From positions 64,357-128,356 of the forward strand of contig JAHDCO010000005.1 of assembly GCA_020629835.1 (NCBI GenBank): a DNA stretch of 64,000 nt, in the 5' to 3' direction. Numbering within the stretch: position 1 is the first letter of the stretch; each line of letters begins with the position of its first letter. Shown here in pieces: positions 54,364-62,791 of this stretch. Under the pieces are notes generated by a model. The model had not been told where the DNA came from. It worked only from the letters and a program-made list of their open reading frames with translations, and ran no database searches. A program made the position numbers and the translations under genes. Source of the stretch: Granulosicoccaceae bacterium. GTDB lineage: Bacteria > Pseudomonadota > Gammaproteobacteria > Granulosicoccales > Granulosicoccaceae.

Positions 54364-55553
54364 ACTCGACAACTATGCAGAAACCGGCACCGCTTGCCAC
54401 AGCTACCTCCACTGCCACAAGCGTGTGTTTAGCAAACGCCACACTGGTTCTGCCACATCGAGAAATGCACGGCAGCATTACGATTGACCAAGGCGTAATC
54501 ACAGACATATCAAGCGATAATCGAGTACCCACCGGCGCTATTGACTGCCAAAAAGACTATGTATTGCCCGGTTTAATTGAGCTGCATACCGATAATCTTG
54601 AACGGCACATGGAACCAAGGCCAGGTGTAAACTGGCCACACTTGGCCGCTTTAATTTCTCACGATTCGGAACTGGCTTGTACCGGCATTACTACCGTTTT
54701 CGATGCGCTTCGAGTTGGATCTATCGTTCAGAAATCAGCCGGACTGGGTGCCTACGCTCGAGTCGTTGCCGATGAACTACTTACCGCCCGAGCCAACCAA
54801 GCGTTTAAGATCAGCCACTTCATCCACCTTCGCGCAGAAATTTGTTCTGAAACCTTGCTTGACGAGTTGTCACAGTTCAACCGCGAAGACCGTGTGGGAA
54901 TCGTCAGTTTAATGGATCACACACCCGGGCAACGGCAATTTCGAGATTTAACCGCACTGCGGACGTACATGTCTAAAAAACGCAATATGAACGATGAACA
55001 GTTCGCGGAACACATTGCGTTTTTGAAGTCACTTCAGGAGCGTATCGGCAAAGCGCACGAAGCCGGAGCAGTAGAGCACGCTGAGCGGTTGGGGGCCACG
55101 TTGGCCAGTCATGACGACACCACTAAGCAACAAGTCGCCACATCGACAACACACGGTGTGTCGTTCGCTGAATTTCCTACAACCGTTGAAGCTGCCCGGG
55201 CCTGTAGAGATAACGGAATTGCAGTAATGATGGGTGCGCCAAACCTGGTGCGTGGTGGCTCTCATTCCGGCAATGTCTCAGCCGCAACACTGGCAGATTC
55301 AGATCTACTGGATATTATTTCATCCGATTATGTCCCTTCCGCCTTATTGCTTTCAGTTTTTATATTAGCGAAGCAATGGGAGGATTTGCCCAGAGCGGTA
55401 TTGTGCGCCACACTGAATCCTGCGAACGCCGTCGGTCTGAAAGACCGTGGCGCATTAAAACTTGGGAATAGGGGGGATATACTGAGGGTGACTACGCATG
55501 CCAATACCCCAATACTGCGAGGTGTGTGGAGTAGTGGGAACCGTGTGGCTTAA
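54360..55553 (+). CDS. phnM: Alpha-D-ribose 1-methylphosphonate 5-triphosphate diphosphatase PhnM
   Basis: 397 residues, amidohydrolase-superfamily enzyme that removes pyrophosphate from the intermediate formed by PhnGHI. LPGLIELHTDNLERHMEPRPGVNW at about residues 65-88 includes the two His metal ligands of this family. RVGIVSLMDHTPGQRQF, LASHDDTT and FPTTVEAARACRDNGIAVMMGAPNLVRGGSHSGN are PhnM hallmarks. Last gene of the operon; no distinct terminator was seen in the 90 bases up to the converging gene. Confidence 0.95.
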   Translation: MNSTTMQKPAPLATATSTATSVCLANATLVLPHREMHGSITIDQGVITDISSDNRVPTGAIDCQKDYVLPGLIELHTDNLERHMEPRPGVNWPHLAALISHDSELACTGITTVFDALRVGSIVQKSAGLGAYARVVADELLTARANQAFKISHFIHLRAEICSETLLDELSQFNREDRVGIVSLMDHTPGQRQFRDLTALRTYMSKKRNMNDEQFAEHIAFLKSLQERIGKAHEAGAVEHAERLGATLASHDDTTKQQVATSTTHGVSFAEFPTTVEAARACRDNGIAVMMGAPNLVRGGSHSGNVSAATLADSDLLDIISSDYVPSALLLSVFILAKQWEDLPRAVLCATLNPANAVGLKDRGALKLGNRGDILRVTTHANTPILRGVWSSGNRVA

Positions 55554-55643
55554 ACGTCCGCGGTTCTTCTCTAAACGTTGATTATGACGGTAGACCACGT
55601 CGCCTTTTCATTCTTTATCAATGCATCGATACATACGTAATAA

Positions 55644-56312
55644 TTAGGTGCCTCTGAAGTCCCCCCATTCCAATACCTCTACACCGTGCCCTTCGGTGAA
55701 AACGTTCCGAGCGATCGCACCGCCCAAAATCGCTACAGGTACACCGCGAAATTTCTTCAGTGGCCCTTGGAGAATGGGATTGAGCTTTGGCCACAACGCT
55801 AATATCACGCCTTGTGTAAACCCATAGCGGTTGGTTTCCGTGAGAATCATAGAGGGATGAAATAAGCTCAATCGGTCGAAGTTCAAAGCTTTCAATTCAT
55901 CTTCAAGCTCGCCCTTAATTCGTAAGTAAAACGATCGGGATTTTGAATCTGCACCTACGGAGCACAGTAACTGGAAATGATTGATGCCACGTGTTTTACA
56001 CGCGGTTGCGAAATCTACCACCGCCGTTTTATCGATTCGCACATACTGCTCTTTACTCACAGTCGAGGGCTGGCCGACGCCTAAGGTGCAGATGGCGCAC
56101 TGATGGCCATCCATGTGATGTGCGTATGTTTCGGATTTGAAGATATCAATCTTATTCTGTTCTACGCGTTCATCTGTAACCGACTCAACATAATTTCGGC
56201 CTAACGACGTCACAAGCTGAAGTGACGGCTCTTGCAACAGATTGTCTAATACGGCACCACCGACAGCACCAGTTGCTCCCATCATGACAACTTTAGTTAC
56301 AGGGTCACTCAC
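55644..56312 (-). CDS. NAD(P)H-binding atypical SDR (HTATIP2/TIP30-like)
   Basis: 222 residues with a Rossmann start VVMMGATGAVGGAVLDNLL, then AICTLGVGQPS and NHFQLLCSVGADSKSRSFYLRIKGELEDELKALNFDRLSLFHPSMIL. The YLRIKGE segment (Tyr and Lys) replaces the classical SDR catalytic motif. Homologues act as NAD(P)-dependent oxidoreductases or sensors without firm substrates. It lies 51 bases after the AraC gene on the same strand and converges with phnM. Confidence 0.8.
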   Translation of the reverse strand: MSDPVTKVVMMGATGAVGGAVLDNLLQEPSLQLVTSLGRNYVESVTDERVEQNKIDIFKSETYAHHMDGHQCAICTLGVGQPSTVSKEQYVRIDKTAVVDFATACKTRGINHFQLLCSVGADSKSRSFYLRIKGELEDELKALNFDRLSLFHPSMILTETNRYGFTQGVILALWPKLNPILQGPLKKFRGVPVAILGGAIARNVFTEGHGVEVLEWGDFRGT

Positions 56313-56363
56313 GGTTGATCTGTCATATCGATATTCATTTGGGCTTACCGGCGCATCATAGAC

Positions 56364-57215
56364 TTAATGCGGCTGCATAGGATTCGCACGTCGGCGTTGC
56401 CGAAAGCGGCCAGGCGTGGTGCCGTAGTGTTGACGAAAACGTTTGTGAAAGTAACTTAAATTTTCTATCCCACATTGTTCAGCAATTTTAGCCAATGGTA
56501 AGTGACTATCCGCCAATAACATTGCCGCATGCTGTATGCGCATTTTGTTCACGTATTCAGTAGGAGACAATCCGACGAATTTTCGCATCTGGCGACAAAC
56601 ATGTTCATGTCCACGTCCGGCCTCAGAAACGAACCCTGCCGCACCGCGTTTAAAAACCTCAGGGCTTCGCGCAGCCTCACAGGCCTGCAGCAACCACTTT
56701 GGCATACGTGAGTCTGCCGTGTTGGAAGGGTCCAAAATATGGGTTAGCAACGATAAAAGAAATTGTTCTACTCGAGTTAATGAGCGAATGGAGTTCTGCA
56801 GTTCCATCGTGTTGTTGATAGCCCGTTCAAGCTGCGCACCTTGTAACTGAATCTTGGGAGGAACTACTTCGTTATGCCAGAAAAAACGTGACGATAATTC
56901 TTGTGGGTAACGCTGATATAGATGTTCTGCAATTTCATTACGAAACAACACATTGAGAATGCGGCAACCGTGCAATGAATCGGCTTGAAGACAATGCGTA
57001 TCCGTTGGTCTGATAAACAGCAAATCTCCACGCTCAAGCGTATCGACAGTTTCGTTTATGCGATGGGTAGCGGAACCTTGTTCCACGATAAACAGCTCAT
57101 GGAAATCGTGGCTATGTTGAACGGTGGGAGGTAAGGGGGAGAGTGATTTCCGAGCGAAATGGAAATACTCGTCTCGTTGGACGTAGGAATCAACTCTAAA
57201 CACCCTAGTACGCAC
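56364..57215 (-). CDS. AraC family transcriptional regulator
   Basis: 283 residues. The N-terminal cupin-type sensor (HSHDFHELFIVEQGSATHRINETV, then GDLLFIRPTDTHCLQA) is followed by two helix-turn-helix motifs in the last 100 residues (AGFVSEAGRGHEHVCRQMRKFVG and LPLAKIAEQCGIENLSYFHKRFRQHYGTTPGRFR). It is divergent from the PhyH gene (start 57369) and probably controls it and the following MBL and importer genes. The cupin type usually binds a sugar. Confidence 0.88.
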   Translation of the reverse strand: MRTRVFRVDSYVQRDEYFHFARKSLSPLPPTVQHSHDFHELFIVEQGSATHRINETVDTLERGDLLFIRPTDTHCLQADSLHGCRILNVLFRNEIAEHLYQRYPQELSSRFFWHNEVVPPKIQLQGAQLERAINNTMELQNSIRSLTRVEQFLLSLLTHILDPSNTADSRMPKWLLQACEAARSPEVFKRGAAGFVSEAGRGHEHVCRQMRKFVGLSPTEYVNKMRIQHAAMLLADSHLPLAKIAEQCGIENLSYFHKRFRQHYGTTPGRFRQRRRANPMQPH

Positions 57216-57368
57216 GGTTTAGCCTACAAATTTTCCAAAATCGCCATAGCTAGTGCCATTAAAAGTCAATTTAGCACATGTTTGAGTCAAATTCCGATCT
57301 TTGAGCAAGGCACCGGGCGGCGTACGGTACCGTAAAGGTAATAATAAGAAACCAAAGGCCTATTTGGA

Positions 57369-58190
57369 GTGTTGCTCGATCTTAGTTTTCAGGCTGCGTC
57401 ACCAGCGCAGGCACAAATCCTCACGGACGATCAAATTCGGCATTACAACCAGCATGGTTTTGTGCAGCCAATTGATTTACTGAGTGCAGCAGAGGTAGCC
57501 AGCTTTCGCCAGTACGTTGATGGACTGATGTCGGACATGGGAGAAGACGGCGCATACGGCATCAATTGCTATCAGGCCCGTTTGGGTGGGCTGTGGGACA
57601 TGGCCAACCATTCAAAGCTGCTCGACTATGTGCAGGACATTATCGGACCAAACATCATTTGCTGGGCGTCGGCTATCTTGTCAAAAAAGCCATTCGACGA
57701 ACGCCAGGTGCCGTGGCACCAGGACGCAAGTTTTTGGAAGCTCACGCCGGCGCGAACGGTCACTGTCTGGTTAGCCATCGACGATGCGGATGAAAATAAC
57801 TCAGCTATGCGCTTTCTGCCGGGTTCCCATAAAGACGGTGTTAAAGCAACACAAAGTGCAGGCAAAAACTCCGTATTTCATAAAGAAACGGCCGAGACTG
57901 AAACGCTTGGAGAACCTTTTACTAACGTACTTAAGGCCGGGCAGATGTCATTGCACGCCGACATGTTGGTGCATGGATCCTTAGCCAATATATCGAGCAG
58001 GCGTCGCTGCGCTCTAACTCTTCGATATTGCCCCCCAGAGGTGTGCATTGTTGACAACGAATGGGCTACCGGGGTTGAAGCCATCGTTTGCCGCGGAACC
58101 GCTGACGGGACGGATTGGGTGCATCACCCGCGACCGGTAAACAACGACATTCTTAAAACCTCAAGCCCTCATGTTGTCGGCAATAACTAA
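57369..58190 (+). CDS. PhyH family Fe(II)/2-oxoglutarate dioxygenase
   Basis: 273 residues. Phytanoyl-CoA-dioxygenase-type double-stranded beta-helix. Iron ligands are in VPWHQDASFW (His and Asp, about residue 118) and LHADMLVHGSLANIS (His, near 207); the oxoglutarate Arg is expected in the SSRRRCALTLRY segment. The start is uncertain: the GTG at 57369 is used, although the family core begins only at ILTDDQIRHYNQHGFV (residue 18). It lies between the AraC gene and an MBL gene 14 bases on. The substrate may be a small phosphonate, a sugar or a betaine; nothing here decides. Confidence 0.82.
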   Translation: MLLDLSFQAASPAQAQILTDDQIRHYNQHGFVQPIDLLSAAEVASFRQYVDGLMSDMGEDGAYGINCYQARLGGLWDMANHSKLLDYVQDIIGPNIICWASAILSKKPFDERQVPWHQDASFWKLTPARTVTVWLAIDDADENNSAMRFLPGSHKDGVKATQSAGKNSVFHKETAETETLGEPFTNVLKAGQMSLHADMLVHGSLANISSRRRCALTLRYCPPEVCIVDNEWATGVEAIVCRGTADGTDWVHHPRPVNNDILKTSSPHVVGNN

Positions 58191-58204
58191 GGGTGAGGTG
58201 CTAG

Positions 58205-58891
58205 ATGCTAATGAAATGGTACGGACATGCCGCGTTTGGTTTATTCCCTGACTCTGGCCCATCCATTATCACCGACCCCTACACACCAGAAGGGGTGGGT
58301 TACGACCCCATTCCCGACACCGCTGATGTGGTGTTGATCAGTTCAGACGATGATGATGCACATTGCCGTGCAGATTTAATCCCGGGCGACCCGCACGTTA
58401 TCAACGCACTGACCGTCGCCCAATCGGGCGGCATTTCGAACTGGGAGACTTTTCAAGTCAAAGCCATCGAAGCGGCTGAATGGGACCACCACCCCGAACA
58501 TGCTGTCCCAGGTCAAAACGGGATGTACCGATTCGAATTGGACGGTATTCGCTTCGCTCACATGGGAGATGTCGGTAATCCATTAAGCGTTGAACAAATG
58601 GATTTTTATCAGGATGTGGACGTACTGCTGGCCTTAGCGGGTGGTTATCTAACTATTGAATTACCTGATTTGATGAAAATGATTAATCGGGTAAAACCGC
58701 GACTGATCATCCCCATGCATTTTCGGACATTGACATATCGCCCTAGAAATACTTTTTGGATTGAATCGTTCTTGGAGTACTTCGATGATTCATCTGTCTC
58801 GTTTGCTTGTAGCAGTCAAGCGCACTTAACCGCTGAGTCGTTGCCGACCAGCACAGAAGTTCTGGTAATGGATTATTACCGTCAACCTTAA
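58205..58891 (+). CDS. MBL-fold protein (COG2220-like) with a degenerate metal motif
   Basis: 228 residues of the metallo-beta-lactamase fold. MKWYGHAAFGLFPDSGPSIITDPY is the usual first strand pair. FAHMGDVGNPLS holds the conserved Gly-Asp-Gly turn, and IPMHFRT carries the last His ligand. The usual HxHxDH motif after LIS is replaced by SSDDDDAHC, so three expected His are gone. It is therefore unlikely to be PhnP, which needs that motif. Directly downstream of the PhyH gene and 76 bases before the peptide-type binding protein, so probably one operon. Start ATG 58205 (or the ATG codon two later). Confidence 0.75.
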   Translation: MLMKWYGHAAFGLFPDSGPSIITDPYTPEGVGYDPIPDTADVVLISSDDDDAHCRADLIPGDPHVINALTVAQSGGISNWETFQVKAIEAAEWDHHPEHAVPGQNGMYRFELDGIRFAHMGDVGNPLSVEQMDFYQDVDVLLALAGGYLTIELPDLMKMINRVKPRLIIPMHFRTLTYRPRNTFWIESFLEYFDDSSVSFACSSQAHLTAESLPTSTEVLVMDYYRQP

Positions 58892-58967
58892 GCAGTGTTC
58901 ATGTAAGTACGCATCGAAAATATTATCCGCGATGCGATAACTCATTTTGAGGAGAGTAATTTTGATA

Positions 58968-60689
58968 ATGAAAAGAACGCTAACGTTAACCGCAGTCGCA
59001 TTGGCTATGGCCGTAAGCGGCGGTGCTTTTGCTCAGGAGAGGGCAGACACAGTAATTTTTGATTTAGATCGCACCATCAAAGATCCTGAAAACTTTAACT
59101 GGTTTACCTCAGGCACCAAGCGACAACACGGTGCTCACCAATCAATGTGGGAACCCTTGTTCATTCTGAATTACACCACGGGCGAATTGGACCCGTGGCT
59201 TGCTACCGGAATTGAATCGAACGATGATTTCACTGAGTGGACCCTAGCTATTCGCGAAGGGGTAACGTGGTCCGATGGCGAAACTTTTGATGCGGATGAT
59301 GTTGTCTTTACCGCGAACCTTGCATTAAACAACGAAGACCTGTCGCAGCGAGAGGCCGCGAACCTACGCTCACAAGTAGCCTCAGTTGAAAAGATGGGCG
59401 ATCTTAGTGTCAAGTTTGTCTTGAAGTCGGCAAACCCACGTTTTGCAACTGAGAATTTCGGTGTTCGTATTTTTGGCTCTTTTTTAATCATGCCTGAACA
59501 CGTTTGGGCTGGCGAAGACCCAGCAACCTTTGCGTTTTTTCCACCCATTGGAACGGGTCCGTATACATTCACATCAGCCTCCACCAACCGGGCAATCTGG
59601 GATAGGAACGATGACTGGTGGGGCGCTCAAAGCGGCTTTCAGGAATTACCAGAACCGCAACGCCTGATTTGGTTAGAAACCGGCGGTGAAGAGAGCCGTG
59701 CGCAACTCATTGCCAGTAACCAAATCGATGCAGCGACCAACGTTACGGTTGGCACACTGGAAGCGATTCGTGCCCAGAACCCCAACGTCACTGCATGGCA
59801 TGAGGATTATCCTTATGCGTGGCCTGATCCGTGTGCACGACAGCTTGAAATCAACACCACGGTTGCTCCATGGACTGATCCGAATCTGCGTCGCGCGGTT
59901 GCGCACATCATTGATCGCAGCCAGATCGTTAACGTAGCGTACGAAGGTACGACGGTAGCTTCAGAAAGCATGTTCGTTCAGTACGGCTCGATGGGCGCCT
60001 ACATCGATGCAATTAAAGAAGCCGGCTATGGGTTACCGGCCAAAGGTGACGCGGCAGCAGGCCAAGCGCTAATTGAGGCAGCAGGATACGCCAAAGGCGA
60101 CAATGGCTATTACGCAAAAGATGGTGAGACGCTGTCGGTGAGTATTCACGTTAATTCCGCGTCCACCGAATACACCCGAACCATTGATGTTGTTGTTGAG
60201 CAGTTGAATCGCGCGGGTATCGAAGCCAAAGCGGTCCCTGTTGAAAACGGTGTTTTCTGGGGTGAAGTGCTGCCGTTCGGTTCTTTTGAAATGTCATACA
60301 GCTGGTTAAGCTGTGGCTCGGTGAATGAGCCCTGGACGTCGATGGCACGTTACACCACCGATTCAGTGGTTCCCGTGGGCGAACGCTCACCTGGGTTTAA
60401 TAACACCTCACGATGGGACAGTGAAGCGGCAGCGACTTACACTGAGCTTGTGGCAAGCATGGCCAATTTGGCTGCTGATGATCCTAAGCTACCGGAGTTA
60501 GTGGCTGAGGCCTATGCGCATCTGGATGCCGAAGTACCGTTTATCCCATTGGTACAGGCCGCGAAGTTGTTGCCGTTTAACAATACCTATTGGACCGGCT
60601 GGCCGACCGCTGAAAACGCGTATAACCACCCCGCATTCTGGTGGAATTCGGGTCATCAAATTATCCATAATTTGACTAAAGCTCAATAA
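58968..60689 (+). CDS. Dipeptide/oligosaccharide-type ABC solute-binding protein (DppA-like, family 5)
   Basis: 573 residues with a Sec signal (RTLTLTAVALAMAVSGGAFAQ). The family 5 binding-protein layout is clear: HQSMWEPLFILNYTTGELDPWLA, EWTLAIREGVTWSDGETFDADDVVFT, PIGTGPYTF, DPNLRRAVAHIIDRSQIVNVAY. Family 5 receptors bind peptides, nickel or oligosaccharides. The nearby AraC and PhyH genes hint at a sugar-like or other non-peptide ligand. The ATG at 58968 is preferred; GGAGAG 12 bases upstream also suits a TTG at 58962. A perfect 15-bp stem-loop follows the gene. Confidence 0.87.
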   Translation: MKRTLTLTAVALAMAVSGGAFAQERADTVIFDLDRTIKDPENFNWFTSGTKRQHGAHQSMWEPLFILNYTTGELDPWLATGIESNDDFTEWTLAIREGVTWSDGETFDADDVVFTANLALNNEDLSQREAANLRSQVASVEKMGDLSVKFVLKSANPRFATENFGVRIFGSFLIMPEHVWAGEDPATFAFFPPIGTGPYTFTSASTNRAIWDRNDDWWGAQSGFQELPEPQRLIWLETGGEESRAQLIASNQIDAATNVTVGTLEAIRAQNPNVTAWHEDYPYAWPDPCARQLEINTTVAPWTDPNLRRAVAHIIDRSQIVNVAYEGTTVASESMFVQYGSMGAYIDAIKEAGYGLPAKGDAAAGQALIEAAGYAKGDNGYYAKDGETLSVSIHVNSASTEYTRTIDVVVEQLNRAGIEAKAVPVENGVFWGEVLPFGSFEMSYSWLSCGSVNEPWTSMARYTTDSVVPVGERSPGFNNTSRWDSEAAATYTELVASMANLAADDPKLPELVAEAYAHLDAEVPFIPLVQAAKLLPFNNTYWTGWPTAENAYNHPAFWWNSGHQIIHNLTKAQ

Positions 60690-60768
60690 GGTTAGCGTTG
60701 ACCAGGAGTGATTTACTCACCGCCTTAAGAACGCGCGAGTAGCCAATCACTTTTACGTTGTAGGAGAA

Positions 60769-60805
60769 CCGCCGTGGCGTTTCCGAATAAGAAACGCCAC
60801 GGCGG
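60769..60805 (+). other. Perfect 15-bp stem-loop between the dppA-like and dppB-like genes
   Basis: Inverted repeat CCGCCGTGGCGTTTC (60769-60783) and GAAACGCCACGGCGG (60791-60805) with a 7-base loop, 79 bases after the binding-protein stop. No T tract follows. A GTG that could start the permease at 60774 lies inside the left arm, which argues for the GTG at 60843. Confidence 0.85.
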
Positions 60806-60842
60806 CAGTGCTGACACGTCGATACTCACAAAGGAGGGGCCT

Positions 60843-61853
60843 GTGGCGCGAATACCTAAGGGCTATATTCTCAATCGCTTAACCACATTACTGTTAACCA
60901 TACTGATTGCGGCTACGCTGATTTGGTTAATCCCCAGACTTAGCCCGGTAGATCCGGCCGACATCATGCTCGGCCGCATGTCAGCCGCTGGCGGTACCGT
61001 GGCAGATTCAGAACAGATTCTCGCTACGCTGCAAGAACGGTTTGGTTTGAATGATCCTTTGATCGTTCAATACCTGAAGTACATTAGAAATGTAGCGGTG
61101 TTTGATTTTGGGTTATCCACCGCGTCATTTCCTACACCGGTTGCTGTGCTTATTGCCAACGCCCTGCCTTGGACATTAGGCCTGATGTTGATCTCCATAC
61201 TGATCACGTTTTTTATTGGTAATTTGCTCGGCGCACTGATGGTGTGGGATCACTCACCAAAGCTTGTTCGAGTAGCGATTCCTACCGCCATGGTGTTTAC
61301 ATCGATACCGCCTATATTGTCCGGGCTGTTATTGATGTGGTTGTTCTCTGCCAATTTAGGCTGGTTTCCACTAACCGGTTCCTACGGCTTGATGGTCGAA
61401 CCTGGCTGGACATGGGAGTTTACCCAATCCGTTCTTTATCACGGCTTTTTGCCCGCGCTCTCCATCGTGGTGGTTACGTTTGGTTTTTGGGCATTAGGTA
61501 TGCGCGGACTAATGATAACGGTACAGGGTGAGGACTACATTAAGTTGGCTGAGGCCAAAGGGTTACGGCCCAGGTTCATCTTGTATCGATACATGATTCG
61601 CAACGCCATCTTGCCGCAAATCACGGCCTTTGCACTAAAGATAGGGTTACTGATTGCGGGGCAAGTGTTGGTCGAACGAATCTTTGCTTACAACGGGATG
61701 GGTAAGCTTCTATACGACGCCATTCTTGACCAGGACTTTCCAGTCATTCAAGGCGTCAGCTACGTCATCATATTAATGACCGCCATATCTGTGTTTATCG
61801 TGGATCTTATCTACCCGTTGATTGATCCGCGTATTCGGCACGAGGCGGAATAA
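60843..61853 (+). CDS. Dipeptide/oligosaccharide ABC permease, DppB type
   Basis: 336-residue permease. The start is GTG at 60843, 5 bases after a perfect AGGAGG, giving the usual short N-terminus before RLTTLLLTILIAATLIWLIPRL. DPADIMLGR and LNDPLIVQYLKYIRN are typical of the periplasmic segment after helix 1. The EAA loop is LAEAKGLRPRFILYRYMIRNAILP. The in-frame GTG at 60774 was rejected as it is buried in a hairpin. Two bases separate it from the next permease gene. Confidence 0.88.
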   Translation: MARIPKGYILNRLTTLLLTILIAATLIWLIPRLSPVDPADIMLGRMSAAGGTVADSEQILATLQERFGLNDPLIVQYLKYIRNVAVFDFGLSTASFPTPVAVLIANALPWTLGLMLISILITFFIGNLLGALMVWDHSPKLVRVAIPTAMVFTSIPPILSGLLLMWLFSANLGWFPLTGSYGLMVEPGWTWEFTQSVLYHGFLPALSIVVVTFGFWALGMRGLMITVQGEDYIKLAEAKGLRPRFILYRYMIRNAILPQITAFALKIGLLIAGQVLVERIFAYNGMGKLLYDAILDQDFPVIQGVSYVIILMTAISVFIVDLIYPLIDPRIRHEAE

Positions 61854-61855
61854 TC

Positions 61856-62782
61856 ATGAGCACATCAGCAACACAAGAACCGCAACTCACTAAAGCACAG
61901 CAGCGCAAAATGCGCCGTTTCGACAACCCATGGTTAAATCCGAAATTGCTGTGGGGCGCAGCGATCCTAATCGGCATCATGGCTCTGGGATTGATCGGTC
62001 GTTTGCTATGGGATACCGAACTGGTGTTTACGGGATCCGGGCCGTTAAAGCTTCCGCCCATCGGCTTTGAAAACCTGCGCGGGCAGAGTGGTATTACCGA
62101 CCATCCCTTAGGGACTGATGGCGCCGGGCGTGACGTGCTCTCGCTATTGATTGTAGGCGCGCCTAACTCGCTTTATGTGGGTTTACTGGCTTCGTTAATC
62201 GGCATGAGTCTGGGTATTTTCCTGGGTTTTTCGGCAGGCTTCGTACGCGGACGAGTCGATGACGTCATTCGCGTACTGAGTGATGTCATGATCACGATTC
62301 CGCCCCTGTTGATACTGGTTGTCTTCCAGTCAGCCTATGGCGATGTGAACCTCACCATGATGGCGGTTCTAATTGCCGCATTTGTGTGGCAATCACCCAC
62401 ACGGCTCATACGTGCGCAGGTGATGTCAATGCGTGAATCCGGGTATGTGCAAATGGCACGCTTATCCGGTGCGTCCACGTTTCACATCATGTTCAAAGAA
62501 ATGCTGCCGAACCTGATTCCGTATTTGTTTGGTTCCTTTATCGCTAACGTCACGACATCCATCGTCACCGCGGTAGGGTTAGAAGTGCTCGGCCTCGGGC
62601 CGCAACGTGTGCCTACCTTGGGGCGCACCATTTATGAAGCGATTAATGCCGGTGCCTTAATACAAAATTTATGGTGGTGGTGGGGCATTCCCACGCTGTT
62701 TTTGGCATTGATGTTTATCGCATTGCTCCTTATCAACATCGGGCTGGATGAAGTGTCTAACCCGCGTTTACGTAAGCTTTAG
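61856..62782 (+). CDS. Dipeptide/oligosaccharide ABC permease, DppC type
   Basis: 308 residues. After a basic N-terminus (QRKMRRFDNPWLNPKLLW) come six hydrophobic segments. DHPLGTDGAGRDVLSLLIVGAPNSLYVG is the DppC signature around residue 85, and the EAA loop is QMARLSGASTFHIMFKEMLPNLIPYL. It pairs with the DppB-type protein; the ATPase gene starts 9 bases after its stop. Confidence 0.9.
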   Translation: MSTSATQEPQLTKAQQRKMRRFDNPWLNPKLLWGAAILIGIMALGLIGRLLWDTELVFTGSGPLKLPPIGFENLRGQSGITDHPLGTDGAGRDVLSLLIVGAPNSLYVGLLASLIGMSLGIFLGFSAGFVRGRVDDVIRVLSDVMITIPPLLILVVFQSAYGDVNLTMMAVLIAAFVWQSPTRLIRAQVMSMRESGYVQMARLSGASTFHIMFKEMLPNLIPYLFGSFIANVTTSIVTAVGLEVLGLGPQRVPTLGRTIYEAINAGALIQNLWWWWGIPTLFLALMFIALLLINIGLDEVSNPRLRKL

Positions 62783-62791
62783 GGCGGGTCT

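Noticed and set aside
55554-55643. Terminator after phnM
   Set aside because: No stem with a T tract could be found in the gap.
58205-58891. MBL-fold gene as phnP, the missing C-P lyase step
   Set aside because: The HxHxDH motif needed for PhnP is absent and the gene sits in a separate unit behind an AraC regulator.
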